Of a DNA stretch of 14,104 nt, positions 1 to 6,489 are shown in pieces. The DNA is from Proteobacteria bacterium UBA4656 (GTDB lineage Bacteria; Pseudomonadota; Gammaproteobacteria; Xanthomonadales; Ahniellaceae). The stretch lies in assembly GCA_002405525.1 (NCBI GenBank), contig DHLY01000093.1, positions 8,201-22,304 on the forward strand. The letters run 5' to 3'. The position numbers were made by a program, and so were the translations under genes. How positions within the stretch are numbered: the first letter of the stretch is position 1; each line of letters starts with the position of its first letter. The notes under the pieces are model-generated. The model had not been told where the DNA came from. It worked only from the letters and a program-made list of their open reading frames with translations, and searched no databases.

Positions 1-360
1 CTCGGCATGCAGTTGCTGTTCGAGCACACCGACGAAGCCGGCGTGGACTGCCTCGGCGTGGTGCCAGGCCGGCTGCGCCGCTTCGACGAGGCGCGCTGCG
101 GCCGCGTGCCGCACATGGGCTGGAACCGTCTCGACACCGTGCACGAGGCGCCGTTGATCTGCGGCCTTGGCACCGATGCGTATGCGTATTTCGTGCACTC
201 CTACCATGCAGATGTCGGTTCACACACGCTCGCTGCCTGCGACTACGGCGGACGCTTTGCTGCGATCGTGCAACACCGGAACTTCTTTGGCGTGCAATTC
301 CATCCCGAGCGATCAGCCGCGGTCGGCGCCACCGTGATCCGCAATTTTCTTTCCCCATGA
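1..360 (+). CDS. hisH: Imidazole glycerol phosphate synthase, glutaminase subunit HisH (3' part)
   Basis: HisH is the class I glutamine amidotransferase that releases ammonia from glutamine and channels it to HisF, making imidazole-glycerol phosphate and AICAR. The gene is cut by the window's left edge. Reading from base 1 gives LGMQLLFE, the end of the nucleophile-elbow motif (usually GICLGMQ), so the catalytic cysteine codon should lie just outside the window. Seen inside are the PHMGWN and FVHSYHAD motifs and the catalytic His and Glu in VQFHPE, about residues 101 and 103 of the fragment. The stop overlaps the hisA start by 4 nt (ATGA), so translation is probably coupled. The motif set together with the neighbouring hisA and hisF makes the identification firm. 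Confidence 0.97.
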   Translation, partial: LGMQLLFEHTDEAGVDCLGVVPGRLRRFDEARCGRVPHMGWNRLDTVHEAPLICGLGTDAYAYFVHSYHADVGSHTLAACDYGGRFAAIVQHRNFFGVQFHPERSAAVGATVIRNFLSP

Positions 361-1094
361 CCTTTACCGTCTATCCAGCCATCGACCTGCGAGAAGGGCG
401 CGTGGTGCGCCTCGACCAGGGCGACTACGGCCGCGAAACGCGCTATGGCGACGAACCGGCGGCATTGGCCGCACGCTATGCGGGGTCCGGCGCCGGTTGG
501 CTGCACGCCGTGGACCTGGACGCCGCACGGCTCGGCCGCTTCACCCAGCTCGATGTCCTGTGCCGGATGGCCGCGATACCTGGGATGTCGCTGCAGGCGG
601 GCGGCGGGGTGCGCAGGCGCGATGACGTGCGCGCGCTGCTGGATGCCGGCGTCGCCCGGGTGGTGGTCGGCAGCGTGTCGGTGCGGCAGCCCGAGCAGGT
701 GGCGGCGTGGATCGGCGAGTTCGGCGCCGAACGGATCTGCGTCGCGCTGGACACCCGCGCCAACGCCAGCGGCGCGTTCGAGCTGCCGGTGGCCGGATGG
801 ACGCACGCCAGTGGCGTGCCGCTGCTGCGCCTGCTCGACTACTTCGCCGGCACCGCAGGCGCGCGTCACGTACTGTGCACCGACATCGACCGCGACGGCA
901 TGCTCGGCGGGCCGAACCTGGGGCTGTATCGCCTGATCTGCGCCAAGTATCCGCGGCTTGCCATCCAGGCCTCGGGCGGCGTGCGCAACGTGGCCGACGT
1001 CGCCGCCGCGCGGTCTGCCGGGTGCGGCGGCGCCATCGTCGGCAAAGCCCTGCTGGAAGGACGGGTGACCCTGCCGGAGCTGCTGTCATGCTGA
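357..1094 (+). CDS. hisA: ProFAR isomerase HisA
   Basis: HisA is 1-(5-phosphoribosyl)-5-[(5-phosphoribosylamino)methylideneamino]imidazole-4-carboxamide isomerase, the Amadori-type step of histidine synthesis, acting in the cytosol. The 245 aa product matches the usual length. It is a TIM barrel with two half-barrel repeats. The two expected catalytic aspartates are present: D10 in YPAIDLREG and D132 in VALDTRA. Phosphate-binding loops appear as QAGGGVRR (about 80-87) and QASGGVRN (about 204-211). The ATG overlaps the hisH stop by 4 nt and has no clear Shine-Dalgarno, fitting translational coupling. The 3' end overlaps hisF by 7 nt. Nothing is unusual. Confidence 0.98.
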   Translation: MTFTVYPAIDLREGRVVRLDQGDYGRETRYGDEPAALAARYAGSGAGWLHAVDLDAARLGRFTQLDVLCRMAAIPGMSLQAGGGVRRRDDVRALLDAGVARVVVGSVSVRQPEQVAAWIGEFGAERICVALDTRANASGAFELPVAGWTHASGVPLLRLLDYFAGTAGARHVLCTDIDRDGMLGGPNLGLYRLICAKYPRLAIQASGGVRNVADVAAARSAGCGGAIVGKALLEGRVTLPELLSC

Positions 1095-1855
1095 CCCGGC
1101 GCATCATTCCCTGCCTCGACGTGCGCGATGGGCAAGTCGTCAAGGGCGTGCGCTTCCGCGACCACGTGGTGATGGGCGGCATCGAGGACCTGGCGCTGCG
1201 GTACCGTGACGCCGGCGCCGACGAACTGGTGTTCTACGACATCACCGCCAGTCCCGAGGCGCGCTCGGCCGACGTCGCCTGGGTGGAGCGCCTCGCCCGT
1301 CATCTCGACATTCCGTTCTGCGTCGCCGGTGGCATTCGCAGCGTGGAGCAGGCGCGGCGCGTGCTGGCGGCTGGCGCCGACAAGATCTCGGTCAATTCAC
1401 CGGCGCTGGAGCGTCCGGACCTGATTGACGAACTGGCGGCCGAGTTCGGTGTGCAGTGCATCGTGGTCGGCATCGACAGCAGCGGTCCGGTGGGCGACTG
1501 GCGCGTGTACCAGTACACCGGCGATCCCGACCGCGCGCGCGAACTGGCACGACCGACCCTGGCCTGGGTCGAGGAGGCCCAGCGCCGCGGCGCTGGCGAG
1601 ATCGTGCTCAACTGCATGGGCAGCGACGGCGTGCGTCGCGGCTACGACATCGCGCAACTGAAGGCCGTGCGCGCGATCTGCCGCGTGCCGCTGATCGCCT
1701 CCGGTGGCGCCGGCGCGCCGGAGCACTTCCGCGACGTGTTCCTGCAGGCCGACGTCGACGGCGCGCTGGCCGCCAGCGTGTTCCACGCCGGCGCCATCGC
1801 GGTACCGGACCTCAAACGCTACCTGCGCGCCGAAGGCATCGCCATCCGCCCATGA
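1088..1855 (+). CDS. hisF: Imidazole glycerol phosphate synthase, cyclase subunit HisF
   Basis: HisF is the cyclase partner of HisH; it takes PRFAR plus HisH-derived ammonia and gives imidazole-glycerol phosphate and AICAR. The 255 aa TIM-barrel product begins [12 protein letters not shown], typical of the family. Catalytic D11 (IPCLDV) and D130 (VVGIDSSG) fall at the canonical positions. The phosphate-binding motif VAGGIRS is at about 79-85 and ASGGAG is near 205. The chosen ATG at 1088 has a GGAG Shine-Dalgarno 8 nt upstream and overlaps the hisA end by 7 nt. The same frame stays open far upstream, but that extension lies within hisA and carries no HisF homology. The stop overlaps hisIE by 4 nt. 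Confidence 0.98.
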   Translation: MLTRRIIPCLDVRDGQVVKGVRFRDHVVMGGIEDLALRYRDAGADELVFYDITASPEARSADVAWVERLARHLDIPFCVAGGIRSVEQARRVLAAGADKISVNSPALERPDLIDELAAEFGVQCIVVGIDSSGPVGDWRVYQYTGDPDRARELARPTLAWVEEAQRRGAGEIVLNCMGSDGVRRGYDIAQLKAVRAICRVPLIASGGAGAPEHFRDVFLQADVDGALAASVFHAGAIAVPDLKRYLRAEGIAIRP

Positions 1856-2469
1856 GCCTGGAACCCGACCGCATCGACTTCGACAAGGCCGGCGGCCTGG
1901 TGCCTGCCGTGGTGCAGCACGTGACCAGCGGCGTGCTTCTGATGGTGGGCTTCATGGACCGCGCGGCGCTGGACGCCACGCTCGCCAGCGGCAAGGTGAC
2001 GTTCTTCTCGCGCAGCAAGGGTAGGCTCTGGACCAAGGGCGAGACCACGGGCCACCACCTCGAAGTGGTTGCCGTCGACGCCGACTGCGACAACGACACG
2101 ATCCGCGTGCTGGCGCGGCCGCATGGGCCGGCCTGCCATCGCGGGACGCCGACCTGCTTCGACCCCGCGCCGCAGCCGACGCTGGCCTTCCTCGCTGCGC
2201 TCGACGACTTGGTCGCCACGCGCGAACGCGAGCGTCCGGCCGGTAGTTACACCACGAAACTGTTCGATGCAGGCGTGCGCCACATCGCACAGAAGGTGGG
2301 CGAGGAGGGCGTCGAGACCGCACTCGCCGCGGTGGCTCAGGACGGGGACGCGCTCACCGGCGAAGCCGCCGACCTCGTGTTCCACCTGCTGGTGCTGCTG
2401 CGATCGCGCGGGCTATCGTTGGCCGACGTGGTCGCCGAGTTGGCGAAGCGGCATTCGCCGGCGTCGTAG
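1852..2469 (+). CDS. hisI: Bifunctional phosphoribosyl-AMP cyclohydrolase / phosphoribosyl-ATP pyrophosphatase HisIE
   Basis: This fused enzyme carries out steps 2 and 3 of histidine synthesis: hydrolysis of phosphoribosyl-ATP to phosphoribosyl-AMP (HisE part), then opening of the adenine ring (HisI part). The N-terminal HisI domain (about 10-115) shows [10 protein letters not shown], the metal-binding cluster DADCDND (76-82) and zinc-ligand cysteines C79, C95 and C102. The C-terminal HisE domain (about 117-203) shows the MazG-like helices, with KVGEEGVE (148-155) and EAADLVFH (171-178). The length, 205 aa, is typical of gammaproteobacterial fusions. The ATG overlaps the hisF stop (ATGA). It is the last gene of the his operon, followed by a gap with inverted repeats and a convergent gene. 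Confidence 0.97.
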   Translation: MSLEPDRIDFDKAGGLVPAVVQHVTSGVLLMVGFMDRAALDATLASGKVTFFSRSKGRLWTKGETTGHHLEVVAVDADCDNDTIRVLARPHGPACHRGTPTCFDPAPQPTLAFLAALDDLVATRERERPAGSYTTKLFDAGVRHIAQKVGEEGVETALAAVAQDGDALTGEAADLVFHLLVLLRSRGLSLADVVAELAKRHSPAS

Positions 2470-2496
2470 CGACGGTTGGTGCTTTGCTGCGGAGGG

Positions 2497-2631
2497 AGGG
2501 CCCGGGGCTCAGGGCCCGGGGGCCGAAACGCAGAATCGCGGCGTTTGGGCGTTGCGAAGACGGTGGTTACCGTCCAGCGGTGCACCGCCGCCGCATCCGG
2601 TCCTCCGGCTGGGCCCTGAGCCCTGGGCCCT
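2497..2631. repeat. REPIN-like pair of inverted GC-rich palindromic repeats
   Basis: Two 23-nt arms, 2497-2519 and 2609-2631, are inverted copies matching at 21 of 23 positions. The two mismatches would be G-U wobbles in RNA. Each arm can also fold alone, since GGGCCC recurs after an 8-nt loop. The 89-nt middle holds smaller dyads: AAACGC/GCGTTT (2526-2531/2541-2546), ACGGT/ACCGT (2560-2564/2569-2573) and the perfect palindrome GCGGTGCACCGC (2577-2588). Two REP-like units facing each other in a gap between convergent genes is the layout of a REPIN or small MITE. It may also end transcription from both sides, though no U tract follows. Only this copy lies in the window, so the mobile-repeat label is an inference. 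Confidence 0.6.
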
Positions 2632-2642
2632 TCCGGAAGCGA

Positions 2643-4058
2643 TCAGCGCAAGGCCTCGGCGACCAGCGCCTCCGGATCGAACGGCACGGCCGGCCCCGGC
2701 GCGATGCCCTCTCGCCAGCGCGCCAACTGCGCTTCGACCGCCGCGTTGCGCGCCACCTGCGGTTCCGACGGGTCGTAGCCGGCGGCCTTTTCGCGCCGCG
2801 CGATCGCCACCTTGGCGCGCTCGAAGGCATCGACGAAGTCGGACGTTTCGTTCAGGGCCTCGGTGAGCCAGGCGCGGCCGAAGAAGGTGATGTCGGAATC
2901 GGGGCCGCAGCCGAACGAGGGGCGGTCGGCGCGCGAGGCGGTGAACACCAGATTGCGCGGCCCCGCCAGCGCTGGCAGGAACCCGCCAGAGAAGCAGGCA
3001 GATATCGCCACCACCCGGTGGTCGATCCCGCTGTCGGACAGCGCTTGGGCCAGCCAGGCCGGATCGACCTGGGCCAGCGGCAGCGGGTCCAGCGTGACCT
3101 GGAGTTCGTGCAGCTCCGATCCATGCGTGGTGATGAACAACATCAGCACGTCCTCGGCCGGGTCCATCTTCGCCGCCACGCCGCGCAGCGCGGTGCCGAG
3201 GTTGCTGCGCATCGCCAGTGGCAGCCGGTCGGCGAGGTCGGGGTCGTTGGACAGCGCGAGGCTGCGGGCCTGCGCCCCGAAGCGGCGCTCAAGCAGCGCG
3301 CGCGCGTAAAGCGTTTCGTTGCGGAACACGCGCTCGCTGCCGTCGCTGCCGAAGGCGATGAGATACAGATCCACCACGCCGGGCCGTTGTGGGGCGAGGG
3401 CGGCCAGCGCAGCGTCCAGCCGCGCCGGTTGCGCCAGCATCAGTTCCTCGGGCTCGATGTCGAGCATTGGGGTTTCTGTGAGCGGCGGTGGCTCGGCCTG
3501 CCAGTCGGCCGGATAGAAGAAACTGCCGCGTACGATGAACCAGGCGGGCAGTGCGATGGCCGCGGTCGCCAGCAGTGCGGCGAGGCTGCGCAGGGGCCAT
3601 GGTCGATGCGGCTCCAGATGGTCGAACAGGCGGCGCACCGCAAGCAGGGTCCAGGCCAGCCACAGCAGCAGTGCCGTCCGGTCGTGGTCCGGATCGCGGT
3701 TGGGCCGCAGCCAGTCGATCAGCGTGTTGTCGAGCAGCAGCACGGCGCTGCCGATCAGGGTTTCGGCCAGCAGCGCCAGGGTCGCGAACGGCCAGAAAAG
3801 GGCCGGGCGGCGCAGTGCGACGCAGGTTGCCCATGCCACCAGAAGCGCGAGTAGGATGAAGAACGACAGGCCGCGCAGCGCATCGGGGTCGAACTGGCGC
3901 GGGCCCGGCACCGAAAGGAAGGCCTCGGCGAGGTTGACCGACAGCAGCAGCAAAGCGGCGAGCCAGAACTCGCCGGGCCCGATGCGCCGCCAGCGCTGCG
4001 AGGGACGCTGCAGCGCGACGAGGCGCAGGCCGTCGAGAAGGGTGCGGGCGAACTCCAT
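2643..4058 (-). CDS. Membrane-anchored C13 family (legumain/caspase-fold) cysteine peptidase
   Basis: The predicted 471 aa product has a hydrophobic N-terminal half with about five membrane segments (roughly 31-50, 63-82, 86-110, 128-143, 157-177). A soluble domain at about 225-450 has the peptidase C13 pattern: catalytic His312 in FITTHGSE and Cys355 in ISACFSGG, each after a hydrophobic strand, as in caspase-fold enzymes. A PPP motif stands at 190-192. The ATG at 4058 was chosen because it clears the upstream reductase's stop by 25 nt; a GTG at 4106 would add 16 residues but overlap that gene. Neither has a strong Shine-Dalgarno. The short gap suggests co-transcription with the PHB block. 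The fold and catalytic dyad are visible, but the substrate, and which side of the membrane the domain faces, are not known from sequence. Confidence 0.85.
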   Translation of the reverse strand: MEFARTLLDGLRLVALQRPSQRWRRIGPGEFWLAALLLLSVNLAEAFLSVPGPRQFDPDALRGLSFFILLALLVAWATCVALRRPALFWPFATLALLAETLIGSAVLLLDNTLIDWLRPNRDPDHDRTALLLWLAWTLLAVRRLFDHLEPHRPWPLRSLAALLATAAIALPAWFIVRGSFFYPADWQAEPPPLTETPMLDIEPEELMLAQPARLDAALAALAPQRPGVVDLYLIAFGSDGSERVFRNETLYARALLERRFGAQARSLALSNDPDLADRLPLAMRSNLGTALRGVAAKMDPAEDVLMLFITTHGSELHELQVTLDPLPLAQVDPAWLAQALSDSGIDHRVVAISACFSGGFLPALAGPRNLVFTASRADRPSFGCGPDSDITFFGRAWLTEALNETSDFVDAFERAKVAIARREKAAGYDPSEPQVARNAAVEAQLARWREGIAPGPAVPFDPEALVAEALR

Positions 4059-4083
4059 GCGCGCGTGATTCGGGCGGGACGCC

Positions 4084-4830
4084 TCAGAAGTCCATGAAGT
4101 AGCCACCGTTCACCGGGATGTTCGCGCCGGTGATGAAGCCTGCTTCGTCGGCGGCGAGGAACACCACGGTGCGTGCGATCTCCGCGGGTTCGCCGAGGCG
4201 ACCGACCGGGATGCGGGCGACGATCTCGTCGCGCACGGCCTGCGGAATGGCCTCTACCAGCGCGGTGCGGCAGTAGCCCGGAGAAACGCTGTTGACCGTC
4301 ACGCCTTTGCGCGCGACCTCGCGTGCCATCGACATGGTGAAGCCGTGGATGCCGGCCTTCGAGGCCGCGTAGTTGGCCTGCCCGAACTGGCCGGTCTGGC
4401 CGTTGACCGAGGCAATGTTCACCACGCGGCCGAACCCGCGTTCGCACATCGTCTCCACCACCTGGCGGCACATGTGGAACACGCCGTCGAGGTTGACCCG
4501 CAACACGCTGGTCCACTGCTCGAGGCCCATCTTGCGCAGGGTGCCGTCGCGGGTGATGCCGGCGGCGTTGACCAGCACGTCGATCGGGCCGAGCGCGGCG
4601 TTGACCCTGCGCACGAGGTCGGCGCAGGCCCCGAAGTCGGCGACGTCGACCGGCTCGAAGGTGACCGCGCCGCCGAGGTCGGCGACGGCGGTCTCGAACT
4701 GCGCGATGCGGTCGCCGCGGCTGGCGAGGTCGGCGGCGACGACGCGGCGGCCGGCGAGGGCCAGTTGGCGGCAGATCTCGATGCCAAGGCCACCGATGCC
4801 TCCGGTGACCACGGCCAGGCGCTGGCTCAT
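4084..4830 (-). CDS. PhaB-type SDR, acetoacetyl-CoA reductase-like paralogue (copy downstream of phaR)
   Basis: This is a classical short-chain dehydrogenase of 248 aa with the same plan as PhaB, which reduces acetoacetyl-CoA to (R)-3-hydroxybutyryl-CoA. It shows the nucleotide-binding TGGIGGLG (9-16), VNAAGITRDGTL (87-98), and the catalytic set N113, S141, Y154 and K158 (NYAASKAG). The PhaB-like NGQTGQFGQ stretch is present. After the second beta strand it reads VVAADLAS, with Asp34; in this family that usually favours NAD(H). It therefore differs from the neighbouring paralogue and from typical NADPH-linked PhaB. The ATG at 4830 is supported by a GAGGAAC Shine-Dalgarno. It lies between phaR and the C13 peptidase gene. 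It could also be a 3-oxoacyl-ACP reductase-like enzyme, so the exact substrate is uncertain. Confidence 0.85.
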   Translation of the reverse strand: MSQRLAVVTGGIGGLGIEICRQLALAGRRVVAADLASRGDRIAQFETAVADLGGAVTFEPVDVADFGACADLVRRVNAALGPIDVLVNAAGITRDGTLRKMGLEQWTSVLRVNLDGVFHMCRQVVETMCERGFGRVVNIASVNGQTGQFGQANYAASKAGIHGFTMSMAREVARKGVTVNSVSPGYCRTALVEAIPQAVRDEIVARIPVGRLGEPAEIARTVVFLAADEAGFITGANIPVNGGYFMDF

Positions 4831-4875
4831 GGGTTGTTCCTCGCGGGGCGCCTTGGTGCGGCGCAGCAAACCGCG

Positions 4876-4881
4876 ATCTTA
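4876..4881 (-). promoter_or_regulatory. Possible -10 element before the second phaB-like gene
   Basis: On the minus strand TAAGAT matches four of six positions of the sigma70 -10 box and lies about 45 nt before the start codon at 4830. The hexamer 17 nt upstream, TGGCCG, is a poor -35 box. It also sits in the loop of a small CCGC/GCGG hairpin. It would allow this gene and the peptidase gene to be transcribed apart from phaR, but the call is weak. The rest of the 92-nt gap to phaR shows only GC-rich repeats. Confidence 0.25.
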
Positions 4882-4922
4882 GCGGGGGCGGCGGCCGGCG
4901 GCCATGGACGCCTGGGGCCGGC

Positions 4923-5414
4923 TCACTTCTTTTCGGCGTTCTTCGCGGCCGGGCGTTCTTGCGCCTTGGGCACACTGGCGCCCTGGATCATCCGGGCCTG
5001 CATGGACTTCCACATTTCCAGGTTGCGCTCGGTCATGTCGTTGAGCATGGTCCAGGGGCTCTGGCCGATGAGGCTGTTCAACTGGCTGCGGAACTGCTGG
5101 CTCTGGTCGAGGAAGGTCTGCAGTGATTTTTCCAGGTAGGACCCCATGAAGCCCTGCAGTGAGTCGCCGTAGAACCGGATGACCTGCGACAGCAGGGTGG
5201 TGGAGAACATCGGCTGCCCGTGCTCCTCGTGCTCGGCAATGATCTGCAGCAGCACGGAGCGCGTGATGTCCTCGCCGGTCTTGGCGTCGCGCACCTCGAA
5301 AGTCTCGCCGTCGATCACCAGCTGGCGCACGTCCTCAATGGTGATGTAGCTCGAGATCTCGGTGTCGTAGAGACGCCGGTTCGGGTACTTCTTGATGACG
5401 CGGAGTTTGGCCAT
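4923..5414 (-). CDS. phaR: Polyhydroxyalkanoate synthesis regulator PhaR
   Basis: PhaR is a DNA-binding repressor that senses PHB and controls phasin and other PHB genes; it also binds PHB granules. The 163 aa product opens with the hallmark RVIKKYPNRRLYDTE (5-19) and continues through a PHB/PHA accumulation regulator DNA-binding domain (about 6-65). A PHB-binding domain follows (about 66-110, with MFSTTLLSQVIRFYG). The middle is rich in glutamine and hydrophobic residues (SLQTFLDQSQQFRSQLN), and the tail is lysine- and alanine-rich. No strong Shine-Dalgarno precedes the ATG, but this start gives the conserved N-terminus. The gene is flanked by two PhaB-type reductases. No phaC or phasin gene lies in the window, so its targets are elsewhere or in these neighbours. 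Confidence 0.96.
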   Translation of the reverse strand: MAKLRVIKKYPNRRLYDTEISSYITIEDVRQLVIDGETFEVRDAKTGEDITRSVLLQIIAEHEEHGQPMFSTTLLSQVIRFYGDSLQGFMGSYLEKSLQTFLDQSQQFRSQLNSLIGQSPWTMLNDMTERNLEMWKSMQARMIQGASVPKAQERPAAKNAEKK

Positions 5415-5437
5415 GCGCGGGACGTTAGCACGAAGGT

Positions 5438-5464
5438 GCGCCGCCGGCCCGGGGCCGGCGGCGC
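5438..5464 (-). terminator. Perfect 13-bp GC-only inverted repeat between the upstream phaB gene and phaR
   Basis: Arms at 5438-5450 and 5452-5464 are exact reverse complements (GCGCCGCCGGCCC and its partner). They would form a very stable hairpin just after the upstream reductase's stop and 23 nt before phaR. There is no U tract on the minus strand, so it is not a standard intrinsic terminator. It may instead act as a leaky terminator, a 3'-end stabiliser or a processing site that sets the phaB:phaR ratio. Confidence 0.45.
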
Positions 5465-5471
5465 GGCGGGG

Positions 5472-6212
5472 CTACCAGCCCATGTGGTGGCCGCCATTGA
5501 TGTCGAGGTTGGAGCCGGTGATCCAGGCCGCTTCCTCGGCGACCAGGAATGCCACCGCGTAGGCGATCTCCTCCGGTGTGCCGAGCCGCCCGGTGGGAAT
5601 ATCGGCGGCGATCTTGGCGCGGACCTCCTCCGGCACCGCCATCACCATGTCGGTGGCCACGTAACCCGGGGACACTGTGTTCACCGTGATGCCGAGCTTT
5701 GCGTTCTCGCGCGCCAGCGAGATGGTGAACCCATGCATGCCGGCTTTCGAGGCGGCATAGTTGGCCTGCCCGTATTGGCCCTTCAGGCCATTGATCGAGG
5801 AGATCTGGATGATCCGTCCCCATCGGCGCTCGCGCATGCCTTCGATCACCGGGCGCGTCACGTTGTAGCAGGAGTTGAGGTTGGTGTTGATGACGTCCAG
5901 CCACTGCGGTGGGGTCATCTTGTGGAAGGTGCCGTCGCGGGTGATGCCGGCGTTGTTGATCAGGATCTCGACCGGGCCGAGCGCCTGTTCGACGCCGCGC
6001 ACCAGCGCCGCGGCCGCGTCCACCGCGCCCACGTCACCGGGCACGATGGTCACGTCGACGCCCTGGTCGCGCAGCTTCTGCTGCCACGCGCGGGCCTTGG
6101 CCTCATCGCGGTAATTGGTGGCCACACGGTGCCCCATGCGGGCCAGTCGCTGGCAGATGGCGCTGCCGATGCCTCCGGTGCCGCCGGTCACTAGTGCGAC
6201 GCGAGAAGTCAT
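5472..6212 (-). CDS. phaB: Acetoacetyl-CoA reductase PhaB
   Basis: This is the copy closest to classical PhaB: 246 aa, the same length as the well-known enzymes. PhaB reduces acetoacetyl-CoA to (R)-3-hydroxybutyryl-CoA, the monomer for PHB synthase. The sequence shows TGGTGGIG (9-16), INNAGITRDGTFHKM (85-99) and catalytic N111, S139, Y152 and K156 (NYAASKAG). NGLKGQYGQ (141-149) and SPGYVATDMV (181-190) are close to known PhaB sequences. The end of the second strand reads TNYR, without the Asp seen in the downstream paralogue, fitting NADP(H) use. The ATG at 6212 has a GGAGGG Shine-Dalgarno 5 nt upstream; an open extension to 6347 lacks homology. It is first in the phaB-phaR-phaB block and has a possible -10 box upstream. 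Confidence 0.93.
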   Translation of the reverse strand: MTSRVALVTGGTGGIGSAICQRLARMGHRVATNYRDEAKARAWQQKLRDQGVDVTIVPGDVGAVDAAAALVRGVEQALGPVEILINNAGITRDGTFHKMTPPQWLDVINTNLNSCYNVTRPVIEGMRERRWGRIIQISSINGLKGQYGQANYAASKAGMHGFTISLARENAKLGITVNTVSPGYVATDMVMAVPEEVRAKIAADIPTGRLGTPEEIAYAVAFLVAEEAAWITGSNLDINGGHHMGW

Positions 6213-6489
6213 GTTGCCCTCCGGGCGACGGCCGCCAGCCGCGGCCAGCGCCGATTGTAGCGGTCGCACGGACGCCGTGGGCGCGCCGGACCGCCGTGCG
6301 GCCTGGCAGGGCGGGGATTTCCCGCGCTTCGGCTGCAGCGCACGCATGGATGCGACCCTTCAGCGGCGCGTCGAGCGCGTCGCTGACGTATCCGCCCGGG
6401 GCCTGGCGATCGGCGTCTCCTGCGCCGGGCGCTGCGGCGGATCGGTGGCGCCTGCATGCCCGGGCAGTCGCCGGCGGTTTCGCAGGCGG
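6213..6489. other. Intergenic region between gluQ and phaB, with small dyads
   Basis: I see no convincing gene in these 277 bases; frames that stay open lack good starts and family motifs. Just after the gluQ stop is a 7-bp dyad (6449-6455 with 6482-6488) enclosing the palindrome TGCCCGGGCA (6457-6466), a possible gluQ 3' hairpin without a U tract. A second 7-bp dyad pairs 6393-6399 with 6425-6431. GCGGG/CCCGC flank a 5-nt loop at 6311-6325. The part nearest phaB carries the candidate -10 box. Confidence 0.4.
6254..6259 (-). promoter_or_regulatory. Candidate -10 box for phaB
   Basis: The minus strand reads TACAAT, five of six matches to the sigma70 -10 consensus, standing out in very GC-rich sequence. 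It lies about 41 nt before the phaB ATG, giving a leader of roughly 35 nt. The place 17 nt upstream reads GCCCAC, not a recognisable -35 box, so an activator or an alternative spacing would be needed. Confidence 0.35.

Noticed and set aside
2484..3854. A 456-codon open frame on the plus strand, antisense to the C13 peptidase gene
   Set aside because: It is a GC-rich shadow frame: it mirrors a gene with clear membrane segments and a catalytic dyad, has no recognisable domain, and runs through the inverted-repeat gap.
3755..4975. A 406-codon minus-strand frame spanning the reductase and peptidase genes
   Set aside because: Its product is dominated by Arg, Pro and Gly, with no motif, and it lies over the well-supported reductase and the 5' part of the peptidase gene in another frame.
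5422..5430. An extended -10-like TGCTAACGT just before phaR
   Set aside because: It lies only about 8 nt from the start codon, so it would need a leaderless transcript, and it has no -35 partner.
6213..6347. An N-terminal extension of phaB from an ATG at 6347
   Set aside because: The extra 45 residues are not part of the SDR fold, and the ATG at 6212 has a GGAGGG ribosome-binding site and gives exactly the family length.
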